DNA from: Lachnospiraceae bacterium
GTDB lineage: Bacteria > Bacillota > Clostridia > Lachnospirales > Lachnospiraceae
DNA length: 49,318 nt
Direction: 5' to 3'
Assembly: GCA_014804365.1 (NCBI GenBank)
Contig: JAAUZX010000017.1
Coordinates: 21,248-70,565 of the forward strand
The translations under genes and the position numbers were made by a program. This document shows positions 7,858 to 17,319 of this stretch, piece by piece. The notes beneath the pieces were generated by a model that worked only from the letters and a program-made list of their open reading frames with translations, had not been told where the DNA came from and made no database searches. Each line of letters opens with the position of its first letter. Positions within the stretch are counted from its first letter, which is position 1.

Positions 7858-9309
7858 ATGAAGACAGATACAATAGCGGCGATTGCAACGGCTATGTCTG
7901 ATTCGGGAATCGGAATTATTCGTGTCAGTGGAGAAGATTCTGTTTCGATTGTAGATAAAATATATCGAAATGTGAAAATGAAACAAATTATGACAACATA
8001 TAAATCCCATACGATTCATTATGGTTTTATTATAGAAGAAAATGAAACTGTTATAGATGAAGTAATGGTTTCTGTAATGAAAGCGCCTAAGAGTTATACC
8101 ACGGAAGATACGGTGGAGATTAATTGTCACGGCGGCGTTTTTATGATGAGGAAGATTCTGGATGCCGTAATAAGAGCAGGTGCAAGGGTTGCGGAACCGG
8201 GCGAGTTTACAAAGCGTGCTTTCCTGAACGGAAGAATTGATCTGTCTAAGGCGGAAGCTGTCATGGATATAATTCATGCGAAGAGTGAATTTGCTTTGCA
8301 GTCTTCCGTGAAACAGTTAAAGGGTTCTGTATCTGATATGATTCAGGAAATCAGAGCTGATATTCTTCATGAGATTGCGTTTATTGAAGCGGCGCTTGAT
8401 GATCCGGAACATTTTGATTTGGAATCTGATGGATATGGAGAGGCGCTTTATAAAATTGTTAAGAAAATAGGTGAACGTATTCGTACACTGATTGATTCTG
8501 CGGAAAATGGCAGAATATTGTCAGAAGGAATCCAGACTGTGATTGTCGGTAAACCAAATGCTGGTAAATCGTCTCTTCTTAATATGCTTGTAGGAGAAGA
8601 GAGAGCAATTGTTACGGATATTGCCGGTACAACTAGAGATATTTTGGAAGAAACGATTTCAATTGATGGTATTTTGTTCTGTATTTTGGATACGGCAGGT
8701 ATTCGTTCTACGGAAGATATTGTTGAAAAGATAGGTGTAGATCGTGCCAGAAATGCGGTGGAAGAAGCTGATCTGGTTCTCTATGTCATTGATTCTTCTG
8801 TACCGCTTGACGAAAATGACGAATCAATCTTTCATATGATTAAGGGTAAAAATACAATTATTTTGTTAAATAAATCAGATTTATTTACTGTTGTAACGGA
8901 AAGAGATATACGTTCTTTTATAGGAAAAATACAGGAACAAAGTAAAAATCATACTCTTGAAGTTAACATAGAATGTCAAAATATATATGAAAACAGAATA
9001 ATCAGGACATCTATGAAGGAACGGGACGGTGTTGCACTTTTTTTAAAAACCGTGAAAGAAATGTTTTTTCATGGTGAGATTATTTATAATGATGAAGTCT
9101 ATATTACAAATGCGCGACATAAAGAAGCATTGCAGAATGCCTATGACAGCCTGCTCCAGGTTAGGAAAAGTATAGAAGATCATATGCCGGAAGATTTCTA
9201 TACGATTGATTTGATGAATGCGTATGCATTTCTTGGTATGATCATTGGAGAAGAAGTCGGAGATGATCTGGTAAATGAGATATTCAGTAAGTTTTGTATG
9301 GGAAAATAA
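7858..9309 (+). CDS. mnmE: tRNA uridine-5-carboxymethylaminomethyl modification GTPase MnmE
   Basis: MnmE acts with MnmG to modify the wobble uridine of certain tRNAs. The protein has the N-terminal TrmE fold (DTIAAIATAMSDSGIGIIRVSG), a helical domain and an inserted GTPase with G1 GKPNAGKS, the IAGTTRD switch and DTAG. The final residues are FCMGK; the family usually ends CIGK, and the Cys and Lys are kept. At 483 residues it is about 25 longer than typical; the extra length seems to lie around residues 345-390 between the G4 NKSD motif and the C-terminal helices. mnmG follows 144 bp downstream. Confidence 0.96.
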   Translation: MKTDTIAAIATAMSDSGIGIIRVSGEDSVSIVDKIYRNVKMKQIMTTYKSHTIHYGFIIEENETVIDEVMVSVMKAPKSYTTEDTVEINCHGGVFMMRKILDAVIRAGARVAEPGEFTKRAFLNGRIDLSKAEAVMDIIHAKSEFALQSSVKQLKGSVSDMIQEIRADILHEIAFIEAALDDPEHFDLESDGYGEALYKIVKKIGERIRTLIDSAENGRILSEGIQTVIVGKPNAGKSSLLNMLVGEERAIVTDIAGTTRDILEETISIDGILFCILDTAGIRSTEDIVEKIGVDRARNAVEEADLVLYVIDSSVPLDENDESIFHMIKGKNTIILLNKSDLFTVVTERDIRSFIGKIQEQSKNHTLEVNIECQNIYENRIIRTSMKERDGVALFLKTVKEMFFHGEIIYNDEVYITNARHKEALQNAYDSLLQVRKSIEDHMPEDFYTIDLMNAYAFLGMIIGEEVGDDLVNEIFSKFCMGK

Positions 9310-9453
9310 GAATTAATCAGATTCAATTATAAGTTTATGTGTAATTATTAAAAGATAATGTGTATATGATAAAGTTTGTTGTAAATTTAAATAGGTTTTT
9401 CATACATAAAGTTTTTTTAGTAAAATGAAGATAATATAAATGAGGAATAAAAT

Positions 9454-11370
9454 ATGATTGAGATCAGAGAAAAATATGATGTCTGTGTAGTAGGTGCCGG
9501 TCATGCGGGATGTGAGGCGGCGCTTGCCTGTGCCAGACTCGGGCTTGAAACGATTATGTTTACAGTAAGTGTGGATAGCATTGCATTAATGCCTTGTAAT
9601 CCTAATGTGGGAGGTACTTCTAAGGGACATCTGGTACGCGAGATCGATGCTTTGGGCGGCGAAATGGGTAAGAATATTGATAAGACTTTCATACAGTCTA
9701 AGATGTTGAACAGATCAAAGGGTCCCGCAGTACATTCTCTGAGAGCGCAGGCTGATAAAGCGGAATATTCCAGAGAGATGCGTAAAGTACTGGAAAATCA
9801 GGATAACTTGACGATTAAACAGGCAGAAGTATGCGAACTGATAACAGAAGAATATGAGAATGCTCCTGAATCGGGAGACACTATTGCAACGAAGAAAATT
9901 ACAGGTGTCAAAACTTATACAGGTGCAGTTTATGAATGTAAGGCAGTGATTTTGTGTACGGGTACTTATTTGAAAGCAAGATGTCTTTGTGGTGAAGCGA
10001 TTACTTATACGGGACCTAACGGTTTACAGCCTGCTAATCATCTGACAGATTCTCTTACCGCTCTCGGCGTAGAGATGAGGAGATTTAAAACCGGTACACC
10101 TGCCAGAATGGATGGACGTACAATCGATTACAGCAAGATGGAAGAACAGTTTGGTGATGAGATGGTAATTCCTTTTTCCTTCTCTACAAATCCTGAAGAT
10201 GTGCAGATTGATCAGGTTTCCTGCTGGCTGACTTATACGAATGAGAAAACCCATGATATTATACGGGAGAATCTGGATCGTTCTCCGATTTATGCGGGTA
10301 TTATAGAAGGAACAGGTCCACGGTATTGCCCTTCCATAGAAGATAAAGTAGTAAAGTTTGCGGACAAGGAGAGACATCAGGTTTTTATTGAGCCGGAAGG
10401 AAATCATACGCATGAAATGTATGTTGGAGGTATGTCTTCTTCTCTTCCTGAAGATGTGCAGCTTGCCATGTATCGTACTGTGCCTGGATTGGAAAATTGT
10501 AAAATTGTGAGAAATGCTTATGCGATTGAATATGACTGTATTAATCCGAGACAATTATATCCTACTCTGGAATTTAAAGATATTAAAGGATTGTTCAGCG
10601 GCGGACAGTTTAACGGCAGCAGTGGATATGAAGAGGCAGCGGCGCAAGGTTTGATTGCGGGTATTAATGCGGCAATGGAAATTCTGAATAAAGAGATGAT
10701 TGTTCTGGATCGTTCTCAGGCGTACATAGGTGTATTAATCGACGATCTGGTGACAAAAAAAAATTTCGAGCCTTATCGTATGATGACTTCCAGAGCAGAA
10801 TATCGTCTTTTACTACGACAGGATAATGCTGACTTAAGGCTCCGTAAGATCGGGTATGAAGTCGGACTTGTCTCAAAAGAAGTTTATGAAAAAACGCTTT
10901 ATAAGCAGAAACTGATTGACGAAGAAATTGAAAGATTAAAGAATACAATGATCGGAGCAGCAAAAGAAAATCAGGAATTTCTGATTGCTCATGAGAGTTC
11001 GACTCTTAAGACAGCTGCTAGTCTGGCGGAGCTTATGTGTCGTCCGGAACTGTCTTATGAAATGTTATCTGAGCTTGATCCGAAACGTCCTGCTCTTCCT
11101 GCAGATGTGATAGAGCAGGTGGAGATTGAGATAAAATACGAAGGTTATATTATAAGGCAACAGCGTCAGGTGGAACAGTATAAGAAAATGGAAAAGAGAC
11201 GGATTCCGGCTGATCTGGATTATAATGCAATCAGTTCGCTGCGACTGGAAGCGAGACAGAAGCTGATCGCCTATAAACCTGTGTCAGTGGGACAGGCTTC
11301 CAGAATTTCAGGAGTGTCTCCTGCGGATATTTCGGTGTTATTGGTGTATTTGGAGCAAAGGAAAAAATAA
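9454..11370 (+). CDS. mnmG: tRNA uridine-5-carboxymethylaminomethyl modification enzyme MnmG (GidA)
   Basis: MnmG is the FAD- and NADH-binding partner of MnmE. The 638-residue length is normal. The FAD-binding [12 protein letters not shown] is at about residues 14-25, the [21 protein letters not shown] and [17 protein letters not shown] blocks are present, and the C-terminal helical domain ends with [17 protein letters not shown] short AT-rich gap upstream has a TAATAT stretch that might be a -10 element, but no clear -35. The mnmE-mnmG-rsmG order is the classical near-origin arrangement. Confidence 0.97.
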   Translation: MIEIREKYDVCVVGAGHAGCEAALACARLGLETIMFTVSVDSIALMPCNPNVGGTSKGHLVREIDALGGEMGKNIDKTFIQSKMLNRSKGPAVHSLRAQADKAEYSREMRKVLENQDNLTIKQAEVCELITEEYENAPESGDTIATKKITGVKTYTGAVYECKAVILCTGTYLKARCLCGEAITYTGPNGLQPANHLTDSLTALGVEMRRFKTGTPARMDGRTIDYSKMEEQFGDEMVIPFSFSTNPEDVQIDQVSCWLTYTNEKTHDIIRENLDRSPIYAGIIEGTGPRYCPSIEDKVVKFADKERHQVFIEPEGNHTHEMYVGGMSSSLPEDVQLAMYRTVPGLENCKIVRNAYAIEYDCINPRQLYPTLEFKDIKGLFSGGQFNGSSGYEEAAAQGLIAGINAAMEILNKEMIVLDRSQAYIGVLIDDLVTKKNFEPYRMMTSRAEYRLLLRQDNADLRLRKIGYEVGLVSKEVYEKTLYKQKLIDEEIERLKNTMIGAAKENQEFLIAHESSTLKTAASLAELMCRPELSYEMLSELDPKRPALPADVIEQVEIEIKYEGYIIRQQRQVEQYKKMEKRRIPADLDYNAISSLRLEARQKLIAYKPVSVGQASRISGVSPADISVLLVYLEQRKK

Positions 11371-11499
11371 ATTTTTATTATCGTACACCCTAGCTTATTT
11401 CATCTGAAGAGACTTTATAAATAAATGCATTTATTTTTAGGATATTTGCGAAGAAACGTTTTTAGTGTTGTCGCAAATTTTGCAGATTGAAAGAAAGGC

Positions 11500-12312
11500 A
11501 TGGTTATTAATGTGAAAAATTTAGAAATAACAAAAAATATAGAATTAGATAATTATAAATTAATTTCTTTTCAAAAAGATTTATATGAACTAAATATTTC
11601 ATTGACTGAAAATCAGTTACGTCAGTTTATGCAATATTATGAATTGTTAGTAAAATGGAATCAGATTATGAATCTGACTGCAATCACGGAATTTGATGAA
11701 GTTCTTAAGAAACATTTTGTAGACAGCTTATCACTGGTGAAGGCTTGTAACTTGAGCGTTGAACAAAATGATATTTCTACAGATATTTCTCTGATCGATA
11801 TCGGAACGGGTGCGGGTTTTCCCGGAATACCGTTAAAAATAGTCTTTCCGAATATCAAAATTACTCTTATGGATTCTCTGAATAAAAGAGTTGATTTTCT
11901 GAATGAAGTGATAGCTGTATTAAGACTTGATGGGATAGAGACGATTCATGGAAGGGCGGAAGATTATGCCAAACCGGATCTGTTGAGAGAAAAGTATGAC
12001 CTGTGCGTGTCCAGAGCCGTGGCGAATCTCTCTACACTCTCGGAATACTGTCTTCCTTATGTGAAGATTGGCGGTAAATTTATCTCTTATAAATCGGAAA
12101 AGATTATTGACGAGATAAAAGATGCAGAATATGCGATAGAGATACTGGGCGGAAAAGTTGAGGATCAGGTTGCTTTTATGCTTCCTAATTCAGAATTATA
12201 CCGCAATCTTTTTGTAGTAACAAAGTGCGCTGATACGCCATTGAAGTATCCCAGAAAAGCGGGAATGGCAAGTAAGAAACCTTTAATAAGACATAAAGTT
12301 ATACTAAGGTAA
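11500..12312 (+). CDS. rsmG: 16S rRNA (guanine527-N7)-methyltransferase RsmG (GidB)
   Basis: RsmG methylates G527 of 16S rRNA using S-adenosylmethionine. The SAM site DIGTGAGFPGIPLKI and the CVSRAVANLSTLSEY block are clear. Homologues normally begin close to FQKDLYELNISLTENQL, so about 24 extra N-terminal residues precede the usual start. The ATG at 11500 has AAAGG only one base before it; an in-frame GTG at 11512 would have 13-base spacing, so the start is uncertain. A basic tail (KYPRKAGMASKKPL) ends the protein. It closes the mnmE-mnmG-rsmG block. Confidence 0.95.
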   Translation: MVINVKNLEITKNIELDNYKLISFQKDLYELNISLTENQLRQFMQYYELLVKWNQIMNLTAITEFDEVLKKHFVDSLSLVKACNLSVEQNDISTDISLIDIGTGAGFPGIPLKIVFPNIKITLMDSLNKRVDFLNEVIAVLRLDGIETIHGRAEDYAKPDLLREKYDLCVSRAVANLSTLSEYCLPYVKIGGKFISYKSEKIIDEIKDAEYAIEILGGKVEDQVAFMLPNSELYRNLFVVTKCADTPLKYPRKAGMASKKPLIRHKVILR

Positions 12313-12349
12313 CAAAAAACGCCGCCTAAGTATAACTAAGTTATGTCTG

Positions 12350-12376
12350 GGAGAATGCAAAGAGCATGCATTCTCC
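12350..12376. repeat. Perfect 10-bp hairpin between rsmG and the radical SAM gene
   Basis: GGAGAATGCA (12350-12359) pairs with TGCATTCTCC (12367-12376) around a 7-base loop. There is no T run on either strand, so it is not an obvious intrinsic terminator. Confidence 0.5.
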
Positions 12377-12426
12377 GCGGGATGTGGTGAAATGTGATAG
12401 GATAAGAAGGAGGTATGATCACAATA

Positions 12427-14190
12427 ATGAATATTTTACTTGTAGCCATTAATGCGAAATACATACATTCTAATCCTGCCGTTTTCTCTTTAAAATCTTG
12501 TACGGGTGAATATGAGTCTTATGTAGATGTGATGGAATTTACGATAAATCAGCAGGTTTCTTATATTTTGAGTGAAATTTATAAGAAGCGTCCTGATGTG
12601 GTTGCTTTTTCATGTTATATCTGGAATCGGAATATGGTAGGTGAGATCATTTCCGATTTGCATAAAATAATGTCGGATGTGGAGATTTGGGCAGGCGGCC
12701 CGGAGGTTTCTTACGATGCGCCTGATGTGATTAAAGAGTGGAAGATTAGAGGAGTCATGTCCGGTTACGGAGAAGATACTTTTAATCGTCTTGTGTCTGC
12801 CTATGTCAATGGTGTTTCGGAATCTCTTCCTGATGTTCTTGACGGAAATAATTCATCTCGGATTTTATTAGATGAGATTCCCTTTTGGTATCAGAATATA
12901 GAAAATTTTGAACATCGCATTGTTTATTATGAAAGTAGCCGTGGATGTCCTTTCTCTTGTAGCTATTGTCTTTCGTCTATTGATAAGACGATGGACTTTC
13001 GTTCTGTGGAATATGTATGCCGTGATATAGAATTCTTTTTACAACAAAATGTTGTACAAGTAAAGTTTGTGGATCGTACTTTTAATTGTAAGAAAGATCA
13101 TGCGCTTCCGATCCTGCAATATATATTGGAACATGATAATGGCATTACTAATTTTCATTTTGAGATTGCGGCCGATCTTCTGGATGAAGACTATTTTATA
13201 TTGATTGCAAAAATGCGTCCCGGTGCAGTGCAGTTTGAGATTGGTGTACAGTCTACTAACCCTCAGACAATTTCTGAAATTAACCGTAAGATGGATTTTG
13301 ATAAAGTTGCCGATGTTGTTCGAAAAATTTCTTCTTGGAATAATATTCACGTACATCTGGATCTGATCGCGGGACTGCCTTATGAAGATTTACAGCTTTT
13401 TAAGAAATCATTTAATGATGTATATGCACTCTCTCCGGAACAGTTACAATTAGGATTTCTTAAGGTGTTAAAAGGTTCTGCCATGGAGCTTCATGCTTCG
13501 GAGTATGAACTTGTGTATACTTCTCTTCCGCCTTATGAAGTTCTCTCAACGAAATGGCTTTCCTATGAGGATGTCTGCCATTTGAAGCGGATTGAAGAAA
13601 TATTGGAAATCTATTATAACAGCGGACAGTTTAAAAATGCGTTGCAATATTTATGCTCCTATTTTGATACACCTTATGATTTGTATGATCTTCTTGCAGC
13701 ATGGTATGAAGAATATGATCTGTTCGGTATTCAGTCATCGCGTACCGCAAAATATGAAATTCTGATGGAGTTCGGAACCGCTCTGATCAGGCAGGATATG
13801 CGGTTGCAAAATTGTTTACCGAAAGAAAATGTATTTTCTGAAAAATTTGAATATGAGAATGATTCCGTAGAGAAAAGAATTTTGATTTTAAGGGAATATC
13901 TTACTTATGATTTATACTTGCGTGAACACATGAAAAATCGTCCTTCCTTTGCTCCTTCTTTAGATAGGTGGAAGAATGACATTCATGATATATTACATAG
14001 AGAGTCGCAGGATCATTTGATGTTTCCGGAACTGTCCGGATATAATTATAGAGAATTGTCGAAGGCATTGCATGTTGAAGTATTTGAAAATATTTTTGAG
14101 GAGCCTTCTGTTATGATTTTCTGTTATGACAGAAGAAATCCGTTGACAAATAATTGTGATGTTATAAAAATAAATAACAATTATTTTTAG
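12427..14190 (+). CDS. B12-binding domain/radical SAM protein (DUF4080 family)
   Basis: The N-terminus (MNILLVAINAKYIHSNPAV, residues about 1-135) is a cobalamin-binding-type domain, followed by a radical SAM core with C174-x3-C178-x2-C181 in RGCPFSCSYC that would bind the 4Fe-4S cluster. The C-terminal part matches DUF4080. Radical SAM B12 proteins often methylate or rearrange unreactive carbons, but this family's substrate is unknown to me. The frame opens at 12415, yet that ATG is one base from AAGGAGG; the ATG at 12427 gives the normal N-terminus. It stands alone, closed by a strong terminator. Confidence 0.88.
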   Translation: MNILLVAINAKYIHSNPAVFSLKSCTGEYESYVDVMEFTINQQVSYILSEIYKKRPDVVAFSCYIWNRNMVGEIISDLHKIMSDVEIWAGGPEVSYDAPDVIKEWKIRGVMSGYGEDTFNRLVSAYVNGVSESLPDVLDGNNSSRILLDEIPFWYQNIENFEHRIVYYESSRGCPFSCSYCLSSIDKTMDFRSVEYVCRDIEFFLQQNVVQVKFVDRTFNCKKDHALPILQYILEHDNGITNFHFEIAADLLDEDYFILIAKMRPGAVQFEIGVQSTNPQTISEINRKMDFDKVADVVRKISSWNNIHVHLDLIAGLPYEDLQLFKKSFNDVYALSPEQLQLGFLKVLKGSAMELHASEYELVYTSLPPYEVLSTKWLSYEDVCHLKRIEEILEIYYNSGQFKNALQYLCSYFDTPYDLYDLLAAWYEEYDLFGIQSSRTAKYEILMEFGTALIRQDMRLQNCLPKENVFSEKFEYENDSVEKRILILREYLTYDLYLREHMKNRPSFAPSLDRWKNDIHDILHRESQDHLMFPELSGYNYRELSKALHVEVFENIFEEPSVMIFCYDRRNPLTNNCDVIKINNNYF

Positions 14191-14208
14191 ATGTTTATCA
14201 ATAATAAC

Positions 14209-14257
14209 GCCTGAATAGATAGAAAATTTGAAAATTTTTTATCTATTCAGGCTTTTT
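14209..14257 (+). terminator. Intrinsic terminator after the radical SAM gene
   Basis: GCCTGAATAGATA (14209-14221) pairs with TATCTATTCAGGC (14240-14252), with further A/T pairing inside the loop, followed by TTTTT. Confidence 0.88.
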
Positions 14258-14364
14258 GTTTGTATGTAAAAAGTAATAATTGGATATATTACAAAGTTCA
14301 TCATGAGAGTAAGTATAATTTAAATGGTAAAAATATATTAAGTATGTAGTATATAAATTATGTA

Positions 14365-15315
14365 TTACAAAAGTAAAAATATTTTAATCTGTTCCAATAC
14401 CTCATCAGGAGCTTCTAGCTGTGGAAGATGTTTCGTGTCTGGAATATATACATCTTCGATTGCCGCATTATAATATTTATAGTTTTCAATGGTAGTTTTA
14501 ATATCCTTTTCTTTTTCGCCGCCGATCATTAAGATACTGTTATTAATTTCCTTCAGTTCATGAAGAATATTCATGTTCATATATTTTCCGACATAACTTG
14601 CGAAGGCATACTTGGAATAGTAATTACCGGTATATGCTGCTTCCAGATAGTTGTAAATATATTTTTCTTTGATTTCATCTGAATGACAGAAATACTCTGT
14701 TCTGAATATTTTCTCCATACTGTGTCTATTGGTAAGTACATGATATGTAAATGTACCGAGGATCGGACTTTCCAAAAACAGTTTCATCAGTTTCGTCTGT
14801 TTGGATGGAATCTGATTCTGCAGATAAAGATTCTGCGGATTAATGCAGATTAATTTATTTACGATATCCGGATTGTTATGGCATGCCATCATAACGAACA
14901 GAACAGACTCGCCGGTTACAACAACGGAGGTTTTTCTTTTGATCACATTTTTAATAAAATCGTTGATTAACTGTTCGTACAGATTGTTGGTATATGTTAT
15001 GGCAGGTTTGTCAGACAGACCGTATCCCAGCAAGTCTATGGAATATATTTCATGTTCCTCAGTGAGATTATTGATCAGTCTGTGGTATTCATAATTAGAA
15101 CTTCCTACTGTGAGATCATGAATCAGAAGCAGAGGAGCTCCGCTGCCTTTTTTCTGATATCTGATTTTTCCGAAACGCCATTCGTAATAAAGATTTTCAG
15201 AATTTGCTAATGAGTTTTTAACAGTGCATAGAGAAGTATGGACCCGATTAATAACATGAATTGTTGTGACAGAGAAGGTTGATAATAATAGTGCCGTGGT
15301 CAGTTTTTTATTCAT
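14365..15315 (-). CDS. Alpha/beta hydrolase family protein, membrane-anchored or exported
   Basis: The 316-residue protein starts with a hydrophobic segment (about residues 6-22) that could be an anchor or signal peptide. The alpha/beta hydrolase fold follows: oxyanion region LLLIHDLTVGSS, SIDLLGYGLSDKP, the nucleophile elbow VVVTGESVLFVM with Ser137, and a C-terminal His near residue 296 in DTKHLPQLEAP. The elbow reads G-x-S-x-L instead of the usual G-x-S-x-G. The substrate cannot be predicted. GGAGGA precedes the ATG well. It is one of few leftward genes in this arm, transcribed apart from its neighbours. Confidence 0.82.
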   Translation of the reverse strand: MNKKLTTALLLSTFSVTTIHVINRVHTSLCTVKNSLANSENLYYEWRFGKIRYQKKGSGAPLLLIHDLTVGSSNYEYHRLINNLTEEHEIYSIDLLGYGLSDKPAITYTNNLYEQLINDFIKNVIKRKTSVVVTGESVLFVMMACHNNPDIVNKLICINPQNLYLQNQIPSKQTKLMKLFLESPILGTFTYHVLTNRHSMEKIFRTEYFCHSDEIKEKYIYNYLEAAYTGNYYSKYAFASYVGKYMNMNILHELKEINNSILMIGGEKEKDIKTTIENYKYYNAAIEDVYIPDTKHLPQLEAPDEVLEQIKIFLLL

Positions 15316-15456
15316 GAATTTTCCTCCAAAGTAATTTCAATCTTTCCATACACTGTTGAATAGGCATCTGTATTGATTCACTTGTATTTATCAGATTGAT
15401 TGTTAGAAACTCCTCTCAATAATATGTGAATTATATAGATGGTTTAATATATGTTT

Positions 15457-15485
15457 ATTATACTTTAAATTTTCTTATCCTACAA
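15457..15485 (-). promoter_or_regulatory. Promoter of the alpha/beta hydrolase gene
   Basis: On the minus strand, TTGTAG (15480-15485) and a perfect TATAAT (15457-15462) are separated by 17 bp. Transcription would start near 15450, giving a leader of about 135 bases before the ATG at 15315. Confidence 0.65.
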
Positions 15486-15601
15486 ATGAATAATGATAAA
15501 AATCTTTTCTAATTTCTCAATTTAGTATATGATTAAAATATCAAAAAAAGTATGGCGTGATCAGCACGATAACAATTTTTCATGTTATGCGGAGAAAATA
15601 T

Positions 15602-16594
15602 ATGAATTATGCAGATTATGAAATCATTCAAGAAATATATGATGATTTGAAATTCGAACAGACATCACACTTGTCTGAACTGAATGAAAAGAAAATCGAA
15701 ATTGATTCGATAGATACTTATTTGAATGGTCTTTTAAATAAAGAAGAAAGTGACCTGAAAGTTTTTCTGGCAAGAAAAGTCGAGAATGTATATGCGAATG
15801 TTATAGAACAAAACAAACAGAAGCGTGAAAAACTTGTTTCGGAATGTGATGAAATAGAAAAGAAGATTTATTTGGAAAATAATAGGATTGAACAATTAGA
15901 AAAAGTTCTGGCCGAAAAATCTTTTATGCTTCACGTGAAACAACTTTCTATTTTAGACGCCCAAGAGAAAGAACGTCAAAGAATCGCAAGAGATTTGCAT
16001 GATACTTCATTACAAAATTTGACCCATCTTGTTCATAAGGTTGAATTGAGTTCTCTTTATATAGATAAGGACCCTGTGAAGGCTAAGCTGGAACTTGCTA
16101 CAGTAGGAAAAGGAATTCGTAAAGTTATTGAAGAAATTCGAAATAGTATATTTGATTTGCGCCCAATGTCTATTGATGATCTTGGGATGAAAGAAACAAT
16201 AGAAAAAATGCTTCTTCTTTTAAACCATGAAAAGCAGTTTCATATCGTGGAGGATATAGATGATATTAATATGTCACAGTCTACCTCCGCTACACAAATT
16301 CTTTTTCTTTCCATTTATCGTATTATTCAGGAATGTGTTCAGAATTCATTGAAACATTCTGGCGGAAACGAAATCATCGTGAGATTGAAAGAGTGTGATC
16401 AGTTTTACAAAATTGTTGTTCAGGATAATGGAACCGGATTTGATATAAATGAGGCTGCGAAGAAAGAAAAACATTTTGGATTATCTGTAATAAAAGAAAG
16501 AGTATATTTTCTAGGTGGCAAGATTAATATTGATACACAGGATGGTACTTCTATAGAAATAGAAATTCCGAAAGTAGATGACTGTGTAGGATAA
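15602..16594 (+). CDS. DegS-like cytoplasmic sensor histidine kinase
   Basis: A 330-residue kinase with no membrane segment. Residues about 1-120 are predicted coiled coil, as in DegS. The HisKA_3 dimerisation motif RQRIARDLHDTSLQNL holds the phospho-accepting His133, and the ATPase domain carries the N box (IIQECVQNSLKHS, 241-253) and the G box DNGTGF (275-280). The ATG at 15602 is chosen for its GGAG ribosome binding site 7 bases away; the frame also opens at 15557. The response regulator follows 69 bp downstream. The signal sensed is unknown, probably intracellular. Confidence 0.92.
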   Translation: MNYADYEIIQEIYDDLKFEQTSHLSELNEKKIEIDSIDTYLNGLLNKEESDLKVFLARKVENVYANVIEQNKQKREKLVSECDEIEKKIYLENNRIEQLEKVLAEKSFMLHVKQLSILDAQEKERQRIARDLHDTSLQNLTHLVHKVELSSLYIDKDPVKAKLELATVGKGIRKVIEEIRNSIFDLRPMSIDDLGMKETIEKMLLLLNHEKQFHIVEDIDDINMSQSTSATQILFLSIYRIIQECVQNSLKHSGGNEIIVRLKECDQFYKIVVQDNGTGFDINEAAKKEKHFGLSVIKERVYFLGGKINIDTQDGTSIEIEIPKVDDCVG

Positions 16595-16663
16595 TGTTTG
16601 TGTCGGCGCGCCGTTTGCTAAAAATTGTTATGCGCAGAAAGCAGCACAGAAATGGAGAAAAAT

Positions 16664-17308
16664 ATGAAGACAAAAATTATGATTACTGACGATCACAATT
16701 TAATAAGAGAAGGTCTAAAACAGTTGTTGGAATTTGACGGAAATATGGAGATAATTTCCGAGGCATCTAATGGTGAAGAATGTCTTACTAAATTACAAGA
16801 CGTGCTTCCTGATGTTTTACTTCTTGATATTAATATGCCTGAAAAAAATGGATTGGAAGTACTGGAGGAAATAAAAAAAAGAAAATATGAGATCAAAGTC
16901 TTGATTTTGACTGTCCATAATGAATTGGAATATTTATTAAGAGCAGTAGATATCGGAGTGGATGGATATATATTGAAGGATTCTGAGTCGGCAGAATTAA
17001 AGCGGGCGATCAATGCTGTGATGGCCGGCGAAAATTATATCCAGGCAAGTTTGATTCCGGCTTTGAATAACCGGCTTGCAAATAGAGATATTGATAAAGA
17101 TAAAATTGATTCTTTAACCGGAAGAGAATTAGAAGTATTGATTCAGGTTGCCAATGGAATGTTTAATAAAGAGATTGCGACTAATTTAAATATTAGTGAG
17201 AGGACTGTTAAAAATCATATCTCTAATATTTTTAAGAAGATAGATGTTTCGGATCGTACACAGGCAGCAGTCTTTGCAATTAAGAATAATATTATTAAAC
17301 TTTTTTAG
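16664..17308 (+). CDS. DegU-like NarL-family response regulator
   Basis: A 214-residue regulator with a receiver domain (acidic pocket D9/D10, phospho-acceptor D55 in LLLDINMP, T83, K105 in GYILKD) and a C-terminal LuxR-type helix-turn-helix (LTGRELEVLIQVANGMFNKEIA to NHISNIFKKI). The ATG at 16664 with GGAG six bases upstream is preferred over the upstream ATG at 16625. It pairs with the kinase just before it. Its target genes are unknown; the close HAD gene is likely in the same transcript. Confidence 0.93.
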   Translation: MKTKIMITDDHNLIREGLKQLLEFDGNMEIISEASNGEECLTKLQDVLPDVLLLDINMPEKNGLEVLEEIKKRKYEIKVLILTVHNELEYLLRAVDIGVDGYILKDSESAELKRAINAVMAGENYIQASLIPALNNRLANRDIDKDKIDSLTGRELEVLIQVANGMFNKEIATNLNISERTVKNHISNIFKKIDVSDRTQAAVFAIKNNIIKLF

Positions 17309-17319
17309 GAGAAATTATT

